64,000 bases of DNA from contig JAGUCH010000008.1 in the NCBI GenBank assembly GCA_019096065.1, positions 5,957,001 to 6,021,000 of the forward strand, in the 5' to 3' direction. The notes under the pieces were generated by a model. It was not told the DNA's origin and ran no database searches. It saw nothing but the letters and a program-made list of their open reading frames with translations. A program made the translations under genes and the position numbers. The stretch is from Paracyclopina nana (Eukaryota; Arthropoda; Copepoda; Cyclopoida; Cyclopettidae). Positions 12,177 through 26,900 of this stretch are shown piece by piece (within the stretch, counting starts at the first letter, position 1; the number at the start of each line of letters is the position of its first letter).

Positions 12177-15100
12177 CCGCTCTTTTATCTGTAATCATGG
12201 TGACTTTGCATGAAATTAGACAACAAAAGAGGCCATCTTCTTCACACTTTCCCTCATTAAAAAATTAAACACTTTCACTGCCACTTTTCTTGAATTTGTA
12301 TAGACAAATCAAGTTCAATTGTTTCATCCTTCAATGATGCTGATTCGTTTTAAGGCCGAAAGCAATTTCAATTCATCTAATAAACTTGGCATGATAAACA
12401 TAGTGTGATCTTATTATGATCGTTTTGCCCCCTAGAAATAACAATTGTCGGTTTTGCTTTATGCCGCGCAAGTGCTACAAAGCTAATTGGATAAACACAG
12501 TATTGTTTGCCATTTTAGGCTAACTAGGGCTTCTTCTTGACCCTTTTTTTGCTTAGGAGCAGGTCTCTTCTTTATTGAACATTGTGTGTACACATCGTAA
12601 AAACAGTCAACTAACATTTTTAATCTTTAAAAATGTTTTGAGTAAAAAAATCAAAAATGTCTCAAAAATGAATTTTACCCCGCGGAAATCACTTTCCAGG
12701 TTATGCTAAATGGCTTTTGTGATAGGTGATAGAAACGGTTTGATTCTGCAGCAATTTCCCTTTTTGTGTGGTGGTGGTGGTGCCAGACTCAGTTTAAAAC
12801 AGACTCCACCAGCATAGCATAGATGTATAATGATGCCAGAGATCAAGGATTCATAACTGACTGCTATGCTGAAAATTGCTCCTACATTTTACATACTAGT
12901 GCAAGAATGAACCGTTGCAGCAGCAGCAGCAGCATCATGAAACTTGATAGCACACATAGAACTGCTGAATTGACAGCTACAATTTTCATCTCAGTTTCTG
13001 GGCTGAATTTGAACTTTGCCCTTCTATGATCATCATCATCTAAAGAGTCTATTCTGATTCACATATTCAGCAATTTGTTTACATAATCAGCTGATTTATG
13101 GCAGCATTTCCAGATAGCCGATTTTGAATAGTGGCCAAAAATGGGTCAGCTCATTTTTACGCCATTTCACGAGATTCTGGCTATTTGTTTACAAATTGTA
13201 ATTTTTTATTCCTGGTAGGTTTCTTTACAGAGCGTGCTGTTAATAACGGTTTTGATGTTATTTTTAGATCAGGCATTCTATTTTTAGCTGATATGAATTT
13301 AATGTAAAACATGCAGTTTTTTTGATGACGCAAAGTAATTTGAAGACACATTGTATTTGTTTACATTTACTACAGATGATTTTTTTTCTTCATCTTCTTC
13401 AAACTCCGATCATTATGCATTATTCAAATTGAGATGGAATATCTTTTTCCTCCCTTCCAGCCTATTTTGCATGATTTTTTATGCAAATTTAAAATTGCAG
13501 TGAAAGCAACTGTGTAATTTGATCAGGAATCAAAATCAGCTTCCAATATATATCTTTCCAGATCCACTACACCAATTTCCTGGATTTTTTGGCACATATT
13601 CTAAGCAGAAAAAACCTTGTAGTAAGATTTGGCAATTTTGCACAAGAGACCACAAAAATGGAAATGACTTTATTACTTTGGCATGACCAAGAAAAAGAAA
13701 AAAATTAGAATCATGTTCTTTATCAAGGCAAAAACATCTGTGAAGAAAAAATAAATTGAAAAAAATTGAACACTTGAGGAGCAGAAAAAAAGTTTCTTTT
13801 TTGATGGAAAAATTAGCTGCAAACATGAACATAAAAATGCAAAAAGTAACTCTGCAGAGCTGTTCTACAGTGTACGCAGTCTCCACAATTATTTACTTAG
13901 AACTGACAGTTAACATAATTGCATTAGTTCTGAGTCATTGCCTTTCCCTCTTTACAAGAATTAGTAGGAATGTTTACTTCTAAAAGACCAAACCAATTAC
14001 CCTCACAGGAAATAAAGCACACACACCCAAAACATGAAGTAAAAATCATTGTAGTTTTTGAATTAACATTGAAACTTAATTTGATGACCTTAAAAAGAGT
14101 TTTTCTGCGAAAATGTTGAATTTTGGCATAAAAGTCACATTTCAATGAGGAAATGTGCATAATGAAGACTTTTTGTTTGCATAAAAAATTCAGTAGTACA
14201 AAGACCAGGACATTGACTGATGATGACATGCGAGTTTTGGCGTCAATTTAACAAGTGCAAAACATCTGCCAATAATATAGTATATGCAGATAAAAAAGGG
14301 CAATATTTGCGGCTTTGATCCATGCAAATTTGGTCACATGCCAAACAACATTTGAGCAGATGCAGAGAAAAAGCGATCAGTCAAAGAAAAAAAACCAAAT
14401 TGTTTACAAATGGTAGCAGTCGGCCCGGCTCGGCTGCCTGGGCTGAACGGCAGCTTGGGCTGGATTGGCGGACAAAATTCACTGGGCTGTAACCAGCTCA
14501 AAATAAATCAACTCAAATCACTGAAGCAAGAAACTAATTTAACCTCAGTTGCAGCTCCTACATCGGACAGCTGTGCTCTATCTAATTAGAAATTCATTGG
14601 ATTTTTATAGCACTAAAAGCCTTATTTTCCGAAAGAGTGAAAGTGAAAGCTGACACATCAAATATTCATTAGAAAGGAGAGAACAAAAGGAGGTGTAGCA
14701 CACAGTGTGACAAATGTGCAACATCAAAGAGTAGCATTCATATTTTCCCCTCTGTCAAACTTGGTTTAGGGTGAAAAATCACCATCCGTTCTGGGTTTGA
14801 CATCAAAAAAGGCCATGTACGCAGAAGGAGATTTGAGATTTCTATCAGTGGCGCAGTGAAAGCAGCTGGTTGCCACTGATTTTCAGGATCAAAGGAGAAA
14901 AAGCCGTAAACTTTCATGCTATGCTGCATAAATTGCATTTTTACACAAAAATTTTCATAGATTACTAGCCAAAATATTTAAAAAAAAGCCTTCAATATTC
15001 AAATATCAGCTAGACCTGATTTTGCTCATAAATTTCTTTTTCTAAAATAAATCAAAATGAGTAAAGAAAGTTTTATCATGGTTTTCATCTTTTTGCTTTC

Positions 15101-18100
15101 AGTATCTTGATAGCCTTAATGAGTCCCCTTTCGGTGATTGTATTCAGTTGGCGTTTGGTGTCAAATGAAATTAAAAAAGGGTAGTAGGGGTGACACTTGA
15201 TCAAATCCACCTAGCTATACCAGAACCCCATATAATTGGATTCTATTTTTGAAGTGGAATAAAATCAAGCACGTATTGTTATTCCCCCAAGCTTTTCAAT
15301 TGGCCCTCTGGGGATTCCTCACAGAGGAATGAACGTTTTAGGGCAGATGCTGACTATACTTTACAATTTCGAGCTTGGGCTGCCCAAAAACCGAGAAAAA
15401 ACCCTTGGTAAAAAAATCTTGAAAACAACTTTTTTGATGAGCCAAAAAACAGTGCTTCTAAATAATGTACAGTATAATAATTTGCATATTCAAATACAAA
15501 TATAGTTCTTTTAATCACTCAGCTTTGTATGCAAATGAGACCAATTAATTGAAAATGAATTTTAATTAGGTTGACATTGTTTTGGTTTTTTTGCTATTAG
15601 ATACCCTAAGTTTTTTATCTAGTTTTGAGTAGCAGCAATAAAGAGAATTGGTTCAGCTTCTTCTGATGAGAAATGATGCTCTAATGTATTATTTCCTGAT
15701 GTCATTAAAGAATGGCAGCTGCAGGTCAATTTACTATGCTCAATTGTCCCAAATCAGGTGGATTATTTGATGCAATTTTCAACAGCAACCTTAACTAATT
15801 CTACTGCATTAGTTCAGCTTAACAGAGAAGAGCTGGTGTTCACTGATGTAAAAAATAAAGTTGTCATGAAACTCAATTATACTTTTGAGCTTTATGACTC
15901 GGATTATCCACTTGAAATGCTAGGATTTGAATTTTATTAATAATTGAAAATGATGGCAATGACCCATGAATCACAGCTTGCAGCTAGCTATAAAACCATA
16001 TGGTCAACAATGAAAACAACCCCTTTACCAGTTCATTATATAAATTGAGAAAAAGAATGTGTGATGGGATGTTTTCAAGGGAAATTCCGAGAAATTGCTG
16101 CCATTGTTGCCAAGGTTGTTTTGTAAGATAATCAAGCCACCATGTCTAACTGTTGTTGTTGTTATTGAAGAACACACTTTCCAATCGGTTTTTTTTTTCA
16201 GCCAAAAAAAGCCAAAATTATTCCGGGTGGTCTGTGGTTAGCCCTAATCCCTTATTTGTGACTTTTGGATGACACTAAGCTGACTTATGGTTGACAACAA
16301 CAAATTATTTGTGTGAAAAAGGCCATTTTTGCCACAGAAACCAGATGAGCTGGCAAAAAACGGTATGGAGGTCTTTGCTTGATCTGTCACTGTAGGCTGA
16401 CGCGCCTAGTTGAATGTAAACAAAGCAAGAGGTGAGCGCGCTTTTTTCAGGTCAACTGCTGGAATTTTTCAGTTGTATGCAGTAAAGAAAAGAGAAAAAG
16501 CTTTGGTGGCTACAGAAGAGAAATTCAGTTTTATGACAGATTTGGTGTGAGTTGTCTATTATGGCTCTTTTGAAGTTCAGTCAAGCAGAGCTTTGAAACG
16601 AGAGAGAAGCTGAAGCATTTTTTGCTGTATTCTTATTTAACCATAATGCACCAGTTTTCCTTTTGTAGCAAGTCAACCACCCCAAAAAAACAAGTGAAAA
16701 TAACCACAGAGTGAACTAATGAACCATGAAATCCTGATTGACTGAAGGAGCTGTGATAACTAGACCATCACATGGAAAAAATAGTCATAATCATGGGAAA
16801 AAACGAGACACATAACGAAGCTATTTTCGTCTCAACAAATCAATAGATTTCCTCTTCCCTTTTATAGATAACTGAAGCCTCAATCGATCGAGAAATAGTA
16901 CAAGCTCAGGAATATATAACATTTACGTATGAACTATAGGAGAAATTAAAGGAAAAAATAGAATTATAGTAAAATATGATGTTAGGTGTTGAAGGGCATA
17001 GTTGCATTTTTTTCTGAACAGTCTCTAGTTGAAACCTCAGCAAAAATGAAACTTTGCCATAAAAAACGAAAGTCACTTTCTTTTACTAGGAGTAGGATGG
17101 TGATAAAAAATAACTCTGAGGTTAATTTTCCATGGAAAATGGGACCTATTGTGCAGAATTGCCACCCACTGCTTTCTCTTCTCTCGCAAAATAGCAGTTG
17201 CAGTGTGCTACTACTATAGTAGCTTATTGTTGACATTTTTCCCATTCTGAATTTTGCGGGAAGTGATGGATGTCCCATTGTGTCTCTACGGATAACCCGC
17301 TCCTCTACTGAAGAGTTGTAAACAGATTATCCCAATTGGGCGTGAAGAAGATGGGGCACACAACCATCTGCACCACGCAGCAAAATTGCGGAAATAGAGC
17401 ATTTATTTAAGTCTTACAATATTCCTCTCAATTTGTGTTGCTAAACAAAAAGACGAATTTAATAAAAAAAAGTTTAGGGCAGCTAGTTTCATTTCTTTTG
17501 GATTCAGTCTTTAAATAATGAAAAGTTTCTTTATGTATGCGCTCAGATACAATTGAAAAGGTTGGAATTGTTATTAGCTGGATTTGTTTGTGCTCAGAAT
17601 TGAATTGATGGCTTAAGGCTGTTTCAGTTTTCAGCTTGTTGTTGTTGCTGACAACTTCCATTTTTTTGTACACAGTCTTTTAATGGCTTAATAATGATGA
17701 TCATGCAAGGTCGAACATCAGCAAAGCCAAGTAGGAAGACAAAACAGACAAAAAATCCAAAAAGAAGCCTGCTAGCTAGCTCATGAGTTATATGTGCACT
17801 ATCGTGAGAATTTTCCGTCTGAAGGACAGGTTAATCCACTGATCACATGGAATCCTGCCTTTTTTCCAATATGGCGCGCCATTTTTTCTCCATCACATTT
17901 CACCAAATTGGCTATGACGGACACTAAAAGGAAAACACAGCAGGAAATGGTGACATCCAATAGCATACACAAAATGACATATGGTCAACTGGTGTGTGTT
18001 ATGTGCAAAAATATGGCAAATTTGAAGGAGGAGAAAAGCACTTTATTTTTAATCTCCAAAATGAGAAGAAATTCCACTTGACTCTACAGTACTCTACAAA

Positions 18101-18537
18101 ATATATATGTTCTCAGAAAGTTTTCCTTTTTTGAAATTGTAAGCCACAAGCTCAATCAAGACTTACAATTTTAGAATATTGTTGTCAAAAATGGACTATT
18201 TTGGATGTGTTTTACCTTTGCTTGCTTTTTCTGGCCTAAAAGAGACTTGGTTTTTGTCACTTGCTGCTGTTGTTTTGATAACATTTTCCACTGTGTTGTT
18301 TTGTGACTTTTGCTGTTTGCCCAGCATGAATCTTTGTATTCCTGACAAAAATCTTCTCACACCGAGGGAAAAAAAGAGATCTACTATATTGCTGTATATA
18401 ACCTACTTTTACATGATTTTTTGGGTCAGTGCTTTTTTGACATGACAGTAATTTCCCAGTAATATTGGCAGCAATGCAGCAAAAAAATAGGAGCCATCTA
18501 CGCTAATGAAAGGAGCATCTGCATAATGCTGACAGCT

Positions 18538-18620
18538 ACTGCGCGTGCGCGCAGAAACGCGGACGCGCACATTTCGTTTGCCGGCGCGCCATCAGCCAAA
18601 CAGGGCAGACGTCAGCTGAC
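18538..18620. promoter_or_regulatory. CpG-dense cluster with TCAGCTGAC box in intron 1
   Basis: A local burst of GCGCGTGCGCGC, GGACGCGCAC and GGCGCGCC in AT-rich surroundings, followed by TCAGCTGAC at 18612. Similar pairings occur near 11747, 16393 and 53170. It may be an enhancer or an alternative promoter of the Ig gene. Confidence 0.3.
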
Positions 18621-21600
18621 TAAGTACAAAAATGGGCGTGTGTTTCAACTATTGAATGGAATTTCTCTTTTGTGATTGACAACAATTGTTGTGGTTCAGC
18701 AGAGTCGACTCAAGTTTTAGTGTCTTTTGTTGCCCTTATTTGGTTTTTGAACAAAGACTCAGAAGCAATGCAGTCAATAGAGGATGTGAAAAAAGAAATA
18801 AGCTTTGGTGGTGATCACACTGGAAAATTGTGAGAATCAAAGACCATCAAATTATTGTTGTTGTTTGGAATTTTACCCTTGAAATAATTTGAGCTAGGTA
18901 AATTAATAGTGTTCAATCATTTGTGAAAAATGCTCTTTTTGCAGCTCTGATTTGCTCCATTTACCCTTCTCACAATGGATATAATAATAATAGCACTGTT
19001 GTTGCCTCAGTGTGTATCCTGATGCATAGAGTAGCACTCATATTTGGGGCATCTTTTATTCAGCATAAGTAGATAGGATTGCTAGTACATGTATATGCTA
19101 ACTGGCAAACTTGTTTGCCCCACAAATGAACGCTACTACATACAACTACACTAAGCAATCAAGAGCTTTAATGTGGCCTATTCATTTTTTTATTGTCTCG
19201 CTGAATTTTAGAATCTTTCTTTCAACGCCTAAAACAATAAAAAAAAAACTTGCTGAAAAATACTTTTTTTTGTTTAAATGTTGGCTGGTTTGAATGGCTC
19301 AAAATGTATCTTGATATCCAGGATATAGACTCCCAATGACCTAGAGGTAGGAGGAAATGAGATGTTCTCAAACAATAATCATGTGGTCTAATGGTCTGAA
19401 GAAAAACAATGGCTTCTTGGTTTTTTGAAGTGTTAAGCTAACCAAAAGTTGGCGTGAAAACAACTCAACAAAATGTCAAGAAGCTGAGCCTACTTGAAAA
19501 TTACAAAATACCTTTTACTGGCCAAAATGATACAGTAATTTCATAGTAAAAAAGACAGGTTCATGGTCAGCATTTTCATGTGAAAATTCTGACATGATTA
19601 TGAGTCAGCTTTTGAGCTCTGAGGGAAAAATGTGATCCAAAGGAAGTAGTTGCCTCAGGCCAAAAAACTACTGCCTTCATGATTAATGGAAATTTGAAAA
19701 AAGCCACACAACACTTCACCTTACTTACAGTGCCTAATGACCTTTTGCACTGTAAACAGTTAATGATTAGCATCAGCTGATGCAAATGATCAGATAAAAT
19801 ATTTAGGAGGATGAGACCTTTAGCAGACTTCAAGATGGCTAGACAGTTTTTGCAAATGCTGGAAGCTGCACAAAGGGTCAAGTTGAATAATTCATCACAT
19901 GAGTCTTGCCAAAGGGCGGGGCTTAGTTTGAGTCAAGCCAATAATTTGCATATATTCTGTAATGTTCTAAAGCTCTCCATTTGTATTTTTATACATTTTA
20001 ATGTAACTTAACAACAATTAATATGTTACATGAAAAGCTGACGGAAAATGTCATGATCTAGATTTAAGCATTATTTGGCTTAAGGGGCATGACGCAATAA
20101 AAACCAAATGACACTTCATATGAAAACACACTTGGTGGTAAACTACCAAAAGGTGCCAACAATTTTTGTTCAAAAAAGTCAGCATGACTCAAAATGACTT
20201 TGTTTTGAAAAAAATGGGAAAAAGTAGCGCTTTAACACTACTTTCAAAGTGACTTGCAAGAATTTTGAAAAATATTGCGGATTCTTTGTTATGTCCATCA
20301 CAGCAAAGTATGTCACCAGTTTTACTAGAACTAAGTGACTCATTTCAAATTCCCATTGCACTTTTGCAGTGAATTGTGACTAATGCTCTGTATGTTTTAA
20401 AGCTTAGTGAACCGGGTTTCTTCCTTCTTCATCTGGCCTGACCGTTGAACCAAAACAAATTTTTCCTTCAAAATTGAGACCTTTTGGGAGGGTTTGTTGG
20501 CCCCACCAGATTTGTTCCACCTTAAAAGGTTTTTAGCCTCAAAGCTGCTAGCTAGCTGCAAACAACATCATTTACCCTCCTAAATGATCTTATTTCCAAC
20601 AATGACTTGAGAATTTCTGCTATCACCCCCATCAGCAGGTGGAGCATCAACATGGAGCCAAAAAATGTGAAAAATGATGTCAAAACCTTCAAAATCACAT
20701 GAAGGGTGACTTTTCCATGAGCAGAAAACACTTCCTGTCTTCTTCTTGAGACTTTCAGGTTTAATGGCCTGACTGGCTGTTTAACTCATCAAAGCAAATC
20801 ATATCAAGTGATCATTTGTCATTTTCTTCCTGAGTGTCTTACCTGAAAAATTAACAGAGAGAAACAAATTAATTACTTGTTCAGAAACAGTTAGGTAAAG
20901 ACACAAGTTCCCATAATTAAGGCAAATAACTCAATTTTTAATCGCTGCTTCACCACATTGATAATTTTTTTCAGATGTGCACATTAAAGAAGAACTCTGG
21001 CTAATATTGGTCATTTCTTGCAAATGATGGCTATGAACAAAGTTTTACAATTGATATGAATAAACATTCGAATGTAGAAGAAGTAAATTCGCAAAGTAAC
21101 CTTTAACCACGGAAACAAAGCTAAGCTACTAGGTTTGACTGGTCATAAAACCTGTGTAAAATTGCATGATTAAAGTTACCTGGCAATTAAATTGTACATG
21201 ACGATGCTATGCTTCAGCTGATTTGATCAGACCTAGTTCAAAACCTAGTTCAAGTCTTTATACAGACCTAGCTCTGAAAACTAGCAGAGACCCAACATAA
21301 AACCTAGTTCAGCTAAAGCTTTAGACCATATCCTATTTTTTAAGTTGAAAAGGGTCATTTGAAGGCATTTAGTGTAGTAAAAGGACAAAAAAGCGACATT
21401 GTTGCATAGTCCCAAAAATGCGGCTTGACTCTAAGCCCTTCATTCATACTTTTTGTCCAACTTTGTTTAGACCAAGCATTTGCCAGGTGTGAGCAATATT
21501 TAACCTGGTTCTTTCTCGATGTGGGAAGCTTTTGAAAATAAATGATGCAGTCGGTTTTTTCCCCTTGAAAAGTTCATGAAATGACGGCGTCTATCTCTCT

Positions 21601-23897
21601 CTCATATCCGGTGAATGTGGAGTCCAACGAATGCTAGCTTCTTCACCTGTTTTGTTATTATTATATACCAAACTTTGCCGCTATTGAAAGAGAAATCACC
21701 AACAGTCAAGTTGAAGAAGATGACAGGTTCTAGACTGTGGCCAATGTTGTTAAAGCCAATCATTACAACAACAGTGAAAACCAAGTCACATGGAAAATTA
21801 AAAGGCCTACTTTTATAATACATCTCGGAACATCGACATAGTTAAGCTAAAACTTTTAAATATTTTATAAGCAAGCTTCAAGATTTTCATGTTTTTTTTA
21901 GCTGATTAATTTCATTGATACTTAAATGTATTTAAATATGAGACGCTTTTTTTAACCCTCAGCAAAGGTAAATTTTGATGGTGCAAAGCTTATTTTCTAA
22001 TTTTTCAAGGGCCAAAGTTTTGATATAAATAAAGTTATGTGTTACAAAGTTAAAGCAGCTTTACTCAAGAGTCTAACTTTTGCTTAAAAATAGCTAACGA
22101 ATAAATAAAATGTTGTTCAAACTTAATAAGCATATATTGACAAGGTGCCAAAATAAAGTGAAAAAGGGGGAAACGAGTTTCGATTTCCGATATATAGGCT
22201 GAGGTTTCACTACTGCTAACAACCACATCATCAACATCATGATCTGGCCAAAAATGCAATGAACCATGAGCTATGATTATTATAATAGACTATGTTGTAG
22301 AACATAGCAAAGTGTGATCCCAATGGGTAATTTTCACATGGTGAAAATTAGTGTTGTCAGCTCTTTCAGATGAAGTTGTTGGACACACAACAAAAACAAC
22401 TGTGAAGCATAATATAATATTGCATTAATAGAAGAAACTATAGCATGAAACAATCATAAAAAAGGGAATAATAACCATAAAAAGGTGTTGGGCATGACAA
22501 ATCAAGTCATAAAAGGGAGGAACTATTTTTTCAGCTGAGTAAAAAGTAGCTCCTCATGTTGTTGATACATATCCAAAAGAGGATGGGCCTAGCTGAGGGG
22601 TTCTCTTTTAGAGTAGCAACTCTTGAGCTTTTTCTTGACAAGATAAAGTGTTTTTGAGCTTTCAAGATCTCTATCTTCAAAATGGGGAGCCAAAAAGTCC
22701 CCCTACTACTATTTTGGGGATTTATAGTAACAAAAAGGGGGGAGACGAAATCCTTTCTGACTTTCAGATTCCATTGACCTTTTTATGCTATATATATAGC
22801 CAATGGATAAAATCTTGTCGATCAAGTAAATGTTGCAGATCATTAAAGAAACTTTTTCTCTTCAAGGGACTCCATAAAGGGGACAACACAGTGGATTTTT
22901 CCCCAAAAATGTATCTTGATGGTGAATTATTGTCATAATACCTTCTAATAAAAGCAGTCCCCTATCATCCTTGCAGTATCTTGAAATAAAAAACATTCAT
23001 TCAAAAAAGATGAGAAGAAAAAGAGGAAAACAGGGGGAAAATAAGGAGAGGGAGAAAGAGGGGGAAAGGTATCATCTGCATTATTTGAGCCAAATACAGT
23101 AGAAGAAGCCAATTTTACTTGGCAGTGTTGAAAATTGGTTGTTTCCAGTCCTGAAATCCAGAGATTTACGGCCAAAATTGGCAGTTTTTTCAAGGCAGGT
23201 AAAAAAATAGAGCCAACCGTCTAATCCTAATTATGCCTCTTAAAATAGTTGCTGAGACTGTTATTGAAAATCGTGCAATATTTAGTCAATAGAGTGTTCA
23301 AATGTCAAGTTTTTGTTCTTCGATAAAACTTCAATAACTAATTGACTAAACCAGACATAAAAAGACATTTCCGCATTTTTCAATTGTTTGTTTGTCAGTA
23401 GGAGCCGCCAATTGTGCGCATTTTTGCTCTAGAATACTCCACTGTGGTGGACATTGTCTAGCAGGAAGCCCATTCATCACAATTGTAAAGTTGAAAAAAA
23501 ATATTTGTTACATAATTTAGCATTTTTTTCTGCCAAAAAAGTCATGGAAAGTCCATTAAAAAAAGATGGCTTTCTGCTTGATTTCATCAGACTCCACCCA
23601 AACTTGAATTTGACAACTTTGAAATTTCCCACGATTTTTTTTATGTTTTGCCAGGAATTATCGAAAACAAGCCATTGTTTTGATAGCTACTCTATACATG
23701 GCGTGTTTGGTAAACAGGTGGAAACAGTAGACATCATTTTGCTACTTTACTAGTATACTTGATTTGTGTGAGTGTCATAATAGCAGCCAACTGAATTATA
23801 GATGAGGCAAACACATATTCATTAGTGAAAAAGGTGTTTTTTTCACACGTAGACAACCAGAGAACTGCTTTCTAGCTTTTCTAATAGAAAAAAAGGA

Positions 23898-23946
23898 AGC
23901 GCCAAAGCTTAAGACCGTTAGAACTTGTCTAGACTTGTTGGCGCCA
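23898..23946 (-). repeat. Copy 4 of dispersed GTCTAGAC/TAACGG repeat, inverted
   Basis: Read on the minus strand: TGGCGCCAA, AAGTCTAGACAAG, TTCTAACGGTC, then TTGGCGCT. It is the only inverted copy and lies 15 kb from the others, inside the same intron. Confidence 0.6.
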
Positions 23947-26900
23947 GTGGAGACTCATAATTGCTTAGCTTTCATTTTAAGAGCCATTTTGGATGACATT
24001 TTCGCTGGAATGGATCTAACAACATTTCTCAAAGAGTTCATAATAATTTCCCCCTTTATAGCTCATTATGGCCATTAATGGCCCGCATGCAAATTAAGCC
24101 ATCTCTCACTAAGGACTACATAGAACTTTGAAAAAGGATCTATAAAAAGAGCCATTTGGAAAATTGCTTATTGATCACATTGATGAATAATGAGAGCCAG
24201 TATTTGAGTTTTTGCCCACTGTGCTCTACATTCTAGTAGTAGTAGTATTGTGGTTATTATGACTCATATGTATGCATGTAACCAACTGCAATTTAGTTTT
24301 GGCACCCTCCATATAGTTCACATTTTGCCACAGTTGGACACTAAGCTCTTAAAACCATATGAGTTACTCATTAGTGGAGAATTCCTCAATAGTCTCTCTG
24401 GATAACTAAGATTTTTAAAAAGTGTGCTTTTTAAGGCCTATTTTCCACTTGGTGATATGATCCATTTTTGCAGGAGCAACGGTTTTGGCTGAACACAACA
24501 AAGTTTCTCACACATTTAACTGTAACTTTCTGTGCTGCTTGTGTGGTGTTGCACAGTGGGAAATTTACTACCTGTCCTGGTGCCATTTTCCACAAATTTA
24601 GACATGCACGTGCACAGCGCACACTGTGTGCTCAATTAGCCTCTCATGACAATGCCAAAAAACAAACAACAATCTGACTGAGCCATTTGACAAGTTTTTC
24701 AATTTCTTCGATTTTGACATTTGTCAACTGTAAGACAAGTTTGAAATGAACATGAAATTCGAATTTGTTCCATGGAGGAAAGGAAGAAAAGTGTGTGACG
24801 TCACTAAAGTTGAGAAAGTCCTTTCTGAAAAGAGGCTTTCCAAAGCAAAGCAAGAGAAACAGCTGCTGAATTTCCCGAAAAAAAAGTATCAAGGAAACAA
24901 AGGACATGGATGTAATGATGCTTACTTCTGAGCTACTGCTCTCATTATGACACTACTCTAAGCTCTATCTCCCTCTTTTATCATTAAGGTAGAGACATAA
25001 TGACCACCTAACAGTCCACTGTGCATGTATTGATCTATTCTTGGCGTCCATCTGCTTTGACACACGCACAAAAGCTCAAATTATCTCAATTTCACGTAGC
25101 TTGGTCACATGGAATTAACTGGGCTTACCACGTTTTCAAGCCGGGGGAATTTCAGCTGTATTCATCTGTATTTGAGAATTTGTGGTCACATCCTTACTTT
25201 TTTAATGGAATTACAACTATTTCACTAACGGCTTTTTAAGACCTTTGATCCTTCAGTACTTGAAATGTATCCATGCACCTCAAATGTATTGCAACTTTAC
25301 CTTAATTGTATTTTACATTAGAAAGTTGAATCTCTTTCATTTTGGTTATTTTTTTCAAAATACAGAAGCTGTATTTTGCATTTTCAGTGTAGATTTTTAT
25401 AGAGTTATTTTGGGGCTGTATTCACAGAGGGGAAAATTAGGCCAATTATAGCAGCAAAGAAGAGTGATCATCTGTATTTACAGAAGCTCACCAAATCTTG
25501 CTTAGTAATACTGCTCTAAGATGTATCCAGCTACTGTACTACAACTAATTTACATTTACCCTGACACACTTCTGTTTCCCTCTTGTTGTATCCTACTAGA
25601 ATACAGCTACAGTAAATGTCAAGTCCCTACATAACACAAAGGAAAAAAAGAGGCTCTAAAGATCTTTTTTCCATTACAATATTAGAGCTACACCTGAGCA
25701 TTAGATGCTAACATCAAGTAATTTGAGAATGCTAAGGACACTCAAGTTAATCCTGTTTACAACAAAGATTCGAGTGGACTAGTGTAGCCAAGAGGGGAAA
25801 TAAGTGGCATGGTGGGGGTTGCCTAGCAAAGTTCACTTTGTAATACATTGAGCAAAAAATGGCTTCTTTTAGGTACTACAAAATAGTAATTGTAATAAAC
25901 GATGGGTGCAAAAAGAGAGAACATAACAAAGTGTTGTTTTTCTCCATTCATCTTGTGTTCACAACTCTTAAGCAATCTACTTGAAAAGGACATGAAAACA
26001 CACCAGCTCCACCCAAAGATGAGACAACATTCTTGACATTCTCAAAGACTGATTCATTTTCTGCACGCGAAATAGGTTAAATAGTGACTAGAAAATTACA
26101 CTTCTAGGCAAAGGATTTTGAAAAGATGTCAAAAGAGAAGAAAAGAATAAGTAAGAACAAAAAGAGAAAATAATTTTAAAAAAAGAGAAAAGAGGATAAG
26201 CGTAAATATTGATTATTGTTCATAGTAAGCCATCAGATAGGATTCAACATTATTCAGTACATGAGGACAAAAGGAGGCAAGACAAAGAAGAAGTGTGTAA
26301 TTACAAGCGAAGCACGCTAAGAAAGGCAATAATACAGAAAGATAAGTAAGCCCTCTTCGTTCTAACACTACATCCATAGGCATCTACTAGCTAGAAACAT
26401 CCAAAGATGTCTCTTCCAAACTGTTCATCATTTTGTTGTCAGCTGATGAAAAAATACATGTTCAAAATGCCTACAAATTTTCTACGCCCTTTAGCTGATA
26501 TTTTATTGAATATCTTTTGAGAAAAAAGACTCAGAAAATTGATTTTTTTCCTTATATAGGATGGTAATACTTCTAGAATAATATGAGAGTCCCAAGATGG
26601 ATCACAAGAGAGCATTGCTGCAATAAACCAAGGCCAACCAAATCAGACCTTTTTCCCTTATGCTACTGCTGATAAAAGGGAATAAATGCTTCCACGAGTA
26701 TACTGCTGGGAAAATATCATACTGAGCATTTATGTGTGCATTAGTGCAAGAAGTGAATGCATATATAGGTCATATGGCACACCACTGCCAGTTTCCGGTT
26801 GCCTTTTCATTCAAAATAGTACACAATATTGCTCACTGTGCAAAAAAGGCTCTTTATTCCACTGGCCCATTGCCTCTTAAGGCCAGTCACCTTGGCCTTA

